From an uncultured Colwellia sp. (GTDB taxonomy: Bacteria; Pseudomonadota; Gammaproteobacteria; Enterobacterales; Alteromonadaceae): a stretch of DNA of 17,527 nucleotides. Below the pieces are notes generated by a model. That model had not been told where the DNA came from and did no database searches. It saw only the letters and a program-made list of their open reading frames with translations. The translations under genes were made by a program, and so were the position numbers. The DNA lies in NCBI GenBank assembly GCA_913020705.1, contig CAJWBY010000092.1, positions 1 to 17,527 on the forward strand, written 5' to 3'. Shown one piece after another: positions 16,082 through 17,527 of the stretch (positions are counted from its first letter, which is position 1; every line of letters begins with the position of its first letter).

Positions 16082-17020
16082 GTGAGTAAAAATAAAGTTT
16101 TACAACCTGATTTTAAAATGAGCTACTTTCTACCTAAGTATTGGTTAACTTGGGTTGGCGTAATTATTCTCTATACCATTTCGTGGTTGCCTTACAAATT
16201 ACAATTGTTTCTCGGGAAACTTTTAGGACGGTTGCTTTATAAAATAGGCTCAAGTCGTAAAAAAGTTGCCATGAAAAATTTGGAACTTTGTTTTCCTGAA
16301 ATGTCGCAAGAAGAACTGACGCGTACTTTGAAGAAAAACTTTGAAAACACTGGCATTGCCTTATTTGAAACAGGAATGGGATGGTGGTGGCCAGATTGGC
16401 GCGTCAAAAGAAAAATTAAAGTCATTGGTCTCGAACATTTAGAAAAGGCACGACGAGAAGATAAAGGTGTTTTGTTATTAACCATGCACTATCTTAGTGT
16501 TGAAATAAATTGTCGTGGTATTGGTATGGGGCATCCTATGGTCGTCTTTTATCGTCCTCATAATAATCAGTTAATGGAATTTTTTCAATTTAGAGGCAGA
16601 GGGCGCTCAAATAAGTATATGCTCGGCAAACGTGATGTGAAAGGCCTAATAACAGCACTTCGACAAAAAGAGGTCTGTGTATATTTACCTGATCAAGATT
16701 ACGGGCGTAACAGAAGTTTGTTTGTGCCATTTTTTGCAGTCCCTGATGCAGCAACGACAACGGGAACATTGATTTTTGCTCGTCAACAAAACACCAAAAC
16801 CATGATGTTAATACCAACGAGAAATGATGACGGTAGTGGTTATACCATCGAAATAAAACCGCCACTTGAAAACTTTCCGACAGATAACGATGCAGAAGAT
16901 CTTATTCGCATAAATCAAGAACTAGAAAAAGCCATATCACTTAAACCAGAGCAATACATGTGGTTACATCGCCGGTTTAAAACTCGGCCGAATGAAACTG
17001 ATCCATCATTGTATAAATAA
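16082..17020 (+). CDS. lpxL: LpxL-type Kdo-dependent lipid A secondary acyltransferase
   Basis: Inner-membrane enzyme that adds a secondary acyl chain (lauroyl in E. coli LpxL, palmitoleoyl in LpxP) to Kdo2-lipid IVA. The 312 residues compare with 306 in E. coli. Family marks in order: PKYWLTW with a hydrophobic anchor (about 20-37), KNLELCFPEMS (65-75), the catalytic H-x4-E motif at His136/Glu141 (MHYLSVE), YRPHNN, YLPDQDYG, a TTTGT stretch, and PEQYMWLHRRFKTRP near the end. The start is a GTG at 16082, chosen because a stop lies 9 nt upstream in frame and alignment to E. coli needs about 17-19 residues before YWLTW; no clear Shine-Dalgarno is seen. An ATG at 16118 is the alternative. LpxL and LpxP cannot be told apart here. 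Confidence 0.92.
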   Translation: MSKNKVLQPDFKMSYFLPKYWLTWVGVIILYTISWLPYKLQLFLGKLLGRLLYKIGSSRKKVAMKNLELCFPEMSQEELTRTLKKNFENTGIALFETGMGWWWPDWRVKRKIKVIGLEHLEKARREDKGVLLLTMHYLSVEINCRGIGMGHPMVVFYRPHNNQLMEFFQFRGRGRSNKYMLGKRDVKGLITALRQKEVCVYLPDQDYGRNRSLFVPFFAVPDAATTTGTLIFARQQNTKTMMLIPTRNDDGSGYTIEIKPPLENFPTDNDAEDLIRINQELEKAISLKPEQYMWLHRRFKTRPNETDPSLYK

Positions 17021-17106
17021 AGATAAATGAATGAGTTAATCGATTTTTTAACATAACTGGTATAAGGTATAAATTAAGTCACTCATTTAACAGTAAGAAT
17101 TAGCTC

Positions 17107-17232
17107 ATGAGTTTTTGGTTACGTAATATCGTATTAGCTAGCATTTTGATAGTTTTAGCTTATTTGTTATTTGATAATCAAGAAGCGCTTTTTTCAATGG
17201 CATCAATAGCATTAGAAGTTAATCCTGGGTAA
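17107..17232 (+). pseudogene. truncated start of a membrane-anchored protein, cut by the junction
   Basis: An ATG at 17107 opens a frame with an N-terminal hydrophobic anchor (about residues 8-22, within MSFWLRNIVLASILIVLAYL) followed by FDNQEAL. The frame stops at 17232 after 41 codons, but the last dozen or so codons lie in DNA that encodes an acyl-CoA dehydrogenase on the other strand, so only about the first 28 codons look native. TATAAG/TATAAA motifs (17061-17073) could be a -10. The spacing after lpxL (86 bp) fits a normal next gene. The product is unrecognised: too little remains. Whether it is really disrupted or just misassembled cannot be told from sequence. Confidence 0.5.
17178..17195. 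other. probable chimeric junction
   Basis: Left of about 17190 the DNA continues a rightward anchored reading frame; right of it an acyl-CoA dehydrogenase reads leftward and loses homology at exactly this place, ending in S-A-S-stop. No insertion-sequence end, inverted repeat or target duplication is visible. The S-A-S residues resemble the H-A-S that follows this region in DmdC-like proteins, so a few bases of microhomology at the join are possible. Confidence 0.6.
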
Positions 17233-17527
17233 AGACCGAATGACATATTTGATGAACTAACCATTTCATCCAAAATCATATTCATAAAATATGGTAAATT
17301 TTGACCCCCGTATTTCTTATTTACTTTTATTCCTTGCCAACCATTTTCACTAAAATTTTTATATGCTTCTTTAAATCCTTTAGGAGTTTTAACTTTACCT
17401 TTTTCAAAAATACAACCTTCAAGATCACCGCTATGATTAAGAGGTAATAAAATTTCTTCACAAATTTTAGCAGCTTCTTCAATAACCATTTCTAAATCTG
17501 AAACTTCAAAATCAGACTTGGATAAAA
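17178..17527 (-). CDS. acyl-CoA dehydrogenase N-terminal fragment (DmdC/FadE-type), broken at both ends
   Basis: The frame is open from the window edge (17527) to a stop at 17180-17178. The protein carries the N-terminal helical domain of flavin acyl-CoA dehydrogenases of the FadE/DmdC group: EEAAKICEEILLPLNHSGD, then TPKGFKEAY, NGWQG, KYGGQNLP, EMVSSSNMSFGLYPGLT and AIDAIEK. This matches about the first quarter of a roughly 590-residue family. It then ends abruptly where the family continues with a HxSEE-like segment, so the FAD- and substrate-binding parts are missing. An internal ATG at 17489 is not the start, because homology continues upstream to the edge. Codons are more AT-rich than in the rest of the window, recalling SAR11-like alphaproteobacteria (inference). 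DmdC (DMSP demethylation) and a general FadE-type enzyme cannot be separated. Confidence 0.8.
   Translation of the reverse strand, partial: LSKSDFEVSDLEMVIEEAAKICEEILLPLNHSGDLEGCIFEKGKVKTPKGFKEAYKNFSENGWQGIKVNKKYGGQNLPYFMNMILDEMVSSSNMSFGLYPGLTSNAIDAIEKSAS

Noticed and set aside
17107..17232. A complete 41-residue small membrane protein
   Set aside because: The last codons overlap DNA that clearly encodes an acyl-CoA dehydrogenase on the other strand, so the stop is accidental and the frame is a truncated gene.
1..17527. CRISPR array, tRNA/rRNA genes, insertion sequence, prophage or toxin-antitoxin pair
   Set aside because: No regularly spaced repeats, cloverleaf, transposase, integrase or paired small toxin-like genes were seen on either strand.

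Overview
The window looks like chromosomal DNA from a marine, AT-rich gammaproteobacterium of the Alteromonadales, probably Colwellia- or Thalassotalea-like. The evidence is the close match of EttA, RdgC, HldE and an LpxL-type acyltransferase to gammaproteobacterial proteins, the low-GC codon use, and a GlyGly-CTERM secreted protease. This assignment comes from protein recognition only. No rRNA, tRNA, CRISPR array, insertion sequence or phage gene was found.

Layout. Positions 1-13 hold only the start of a leftward gene, followed by about 490 bp of non-coding DNA. Rightward genes come next: ettA (translation throttle ABC-F protein, closed by a strong terminator), then a PilZ-domain protein and a GcvR-like double-ACT protein that probably form an operon. 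From 3421 to 11334 everything is leftward. In transcription order this block is a porin, phoB, phoR, pstS, a secreted reprolysin-like zinc metalloprotease, and a small lipoprotein whose start codon overlaps the protease stop codon. Terminators lie after the porin, after pstS and after the lipoprotein. An orphan sensor histidine kinase and rdgC then run rightward. rdgC converges on hldE across a bidirectional terminator, and hldE is divergent from an lpxL-type lipid A acyltransferase.

How the genes work together. The centre is a phosphate-starvation module. PhoR and PhoB form the sensor-regulator pair, PstS is the periplasmic phosphate-binding protein, and the porin is a plausible outer-membrane entry route. 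TGTCA-type repeats with an 11-bp period (Pho boxes) lie upstream of pstS, phoB and the porin gene; the pstS and phoB copies share a motif identical at 17 of 18 positions. This predicts an autoregulated PhoB circuit that includes the porin. hldE and the acyltransferase both serve lipopolysaccharide synthesis (heptose precursor and lipid A acylation).

The right end is odd. A rightward membrane-anchored reading frame starting at 17107 is cut after about 28 codons. From about 17190 onward the DNA instead encodes, leftward, the N-terminal part of a DmdC/FadE-type acyl-CoA dehydrogenase with visibly AT-richer codons. That gene is itself broken at the join and runs off the window. I read this as a chimeric junction, either an assembly or amplification artefact or a real recombination, not as a normal gene order. 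I found no convincing new multi-gene system. The least explained gene pair is the protease with its coupled lipoprotein.
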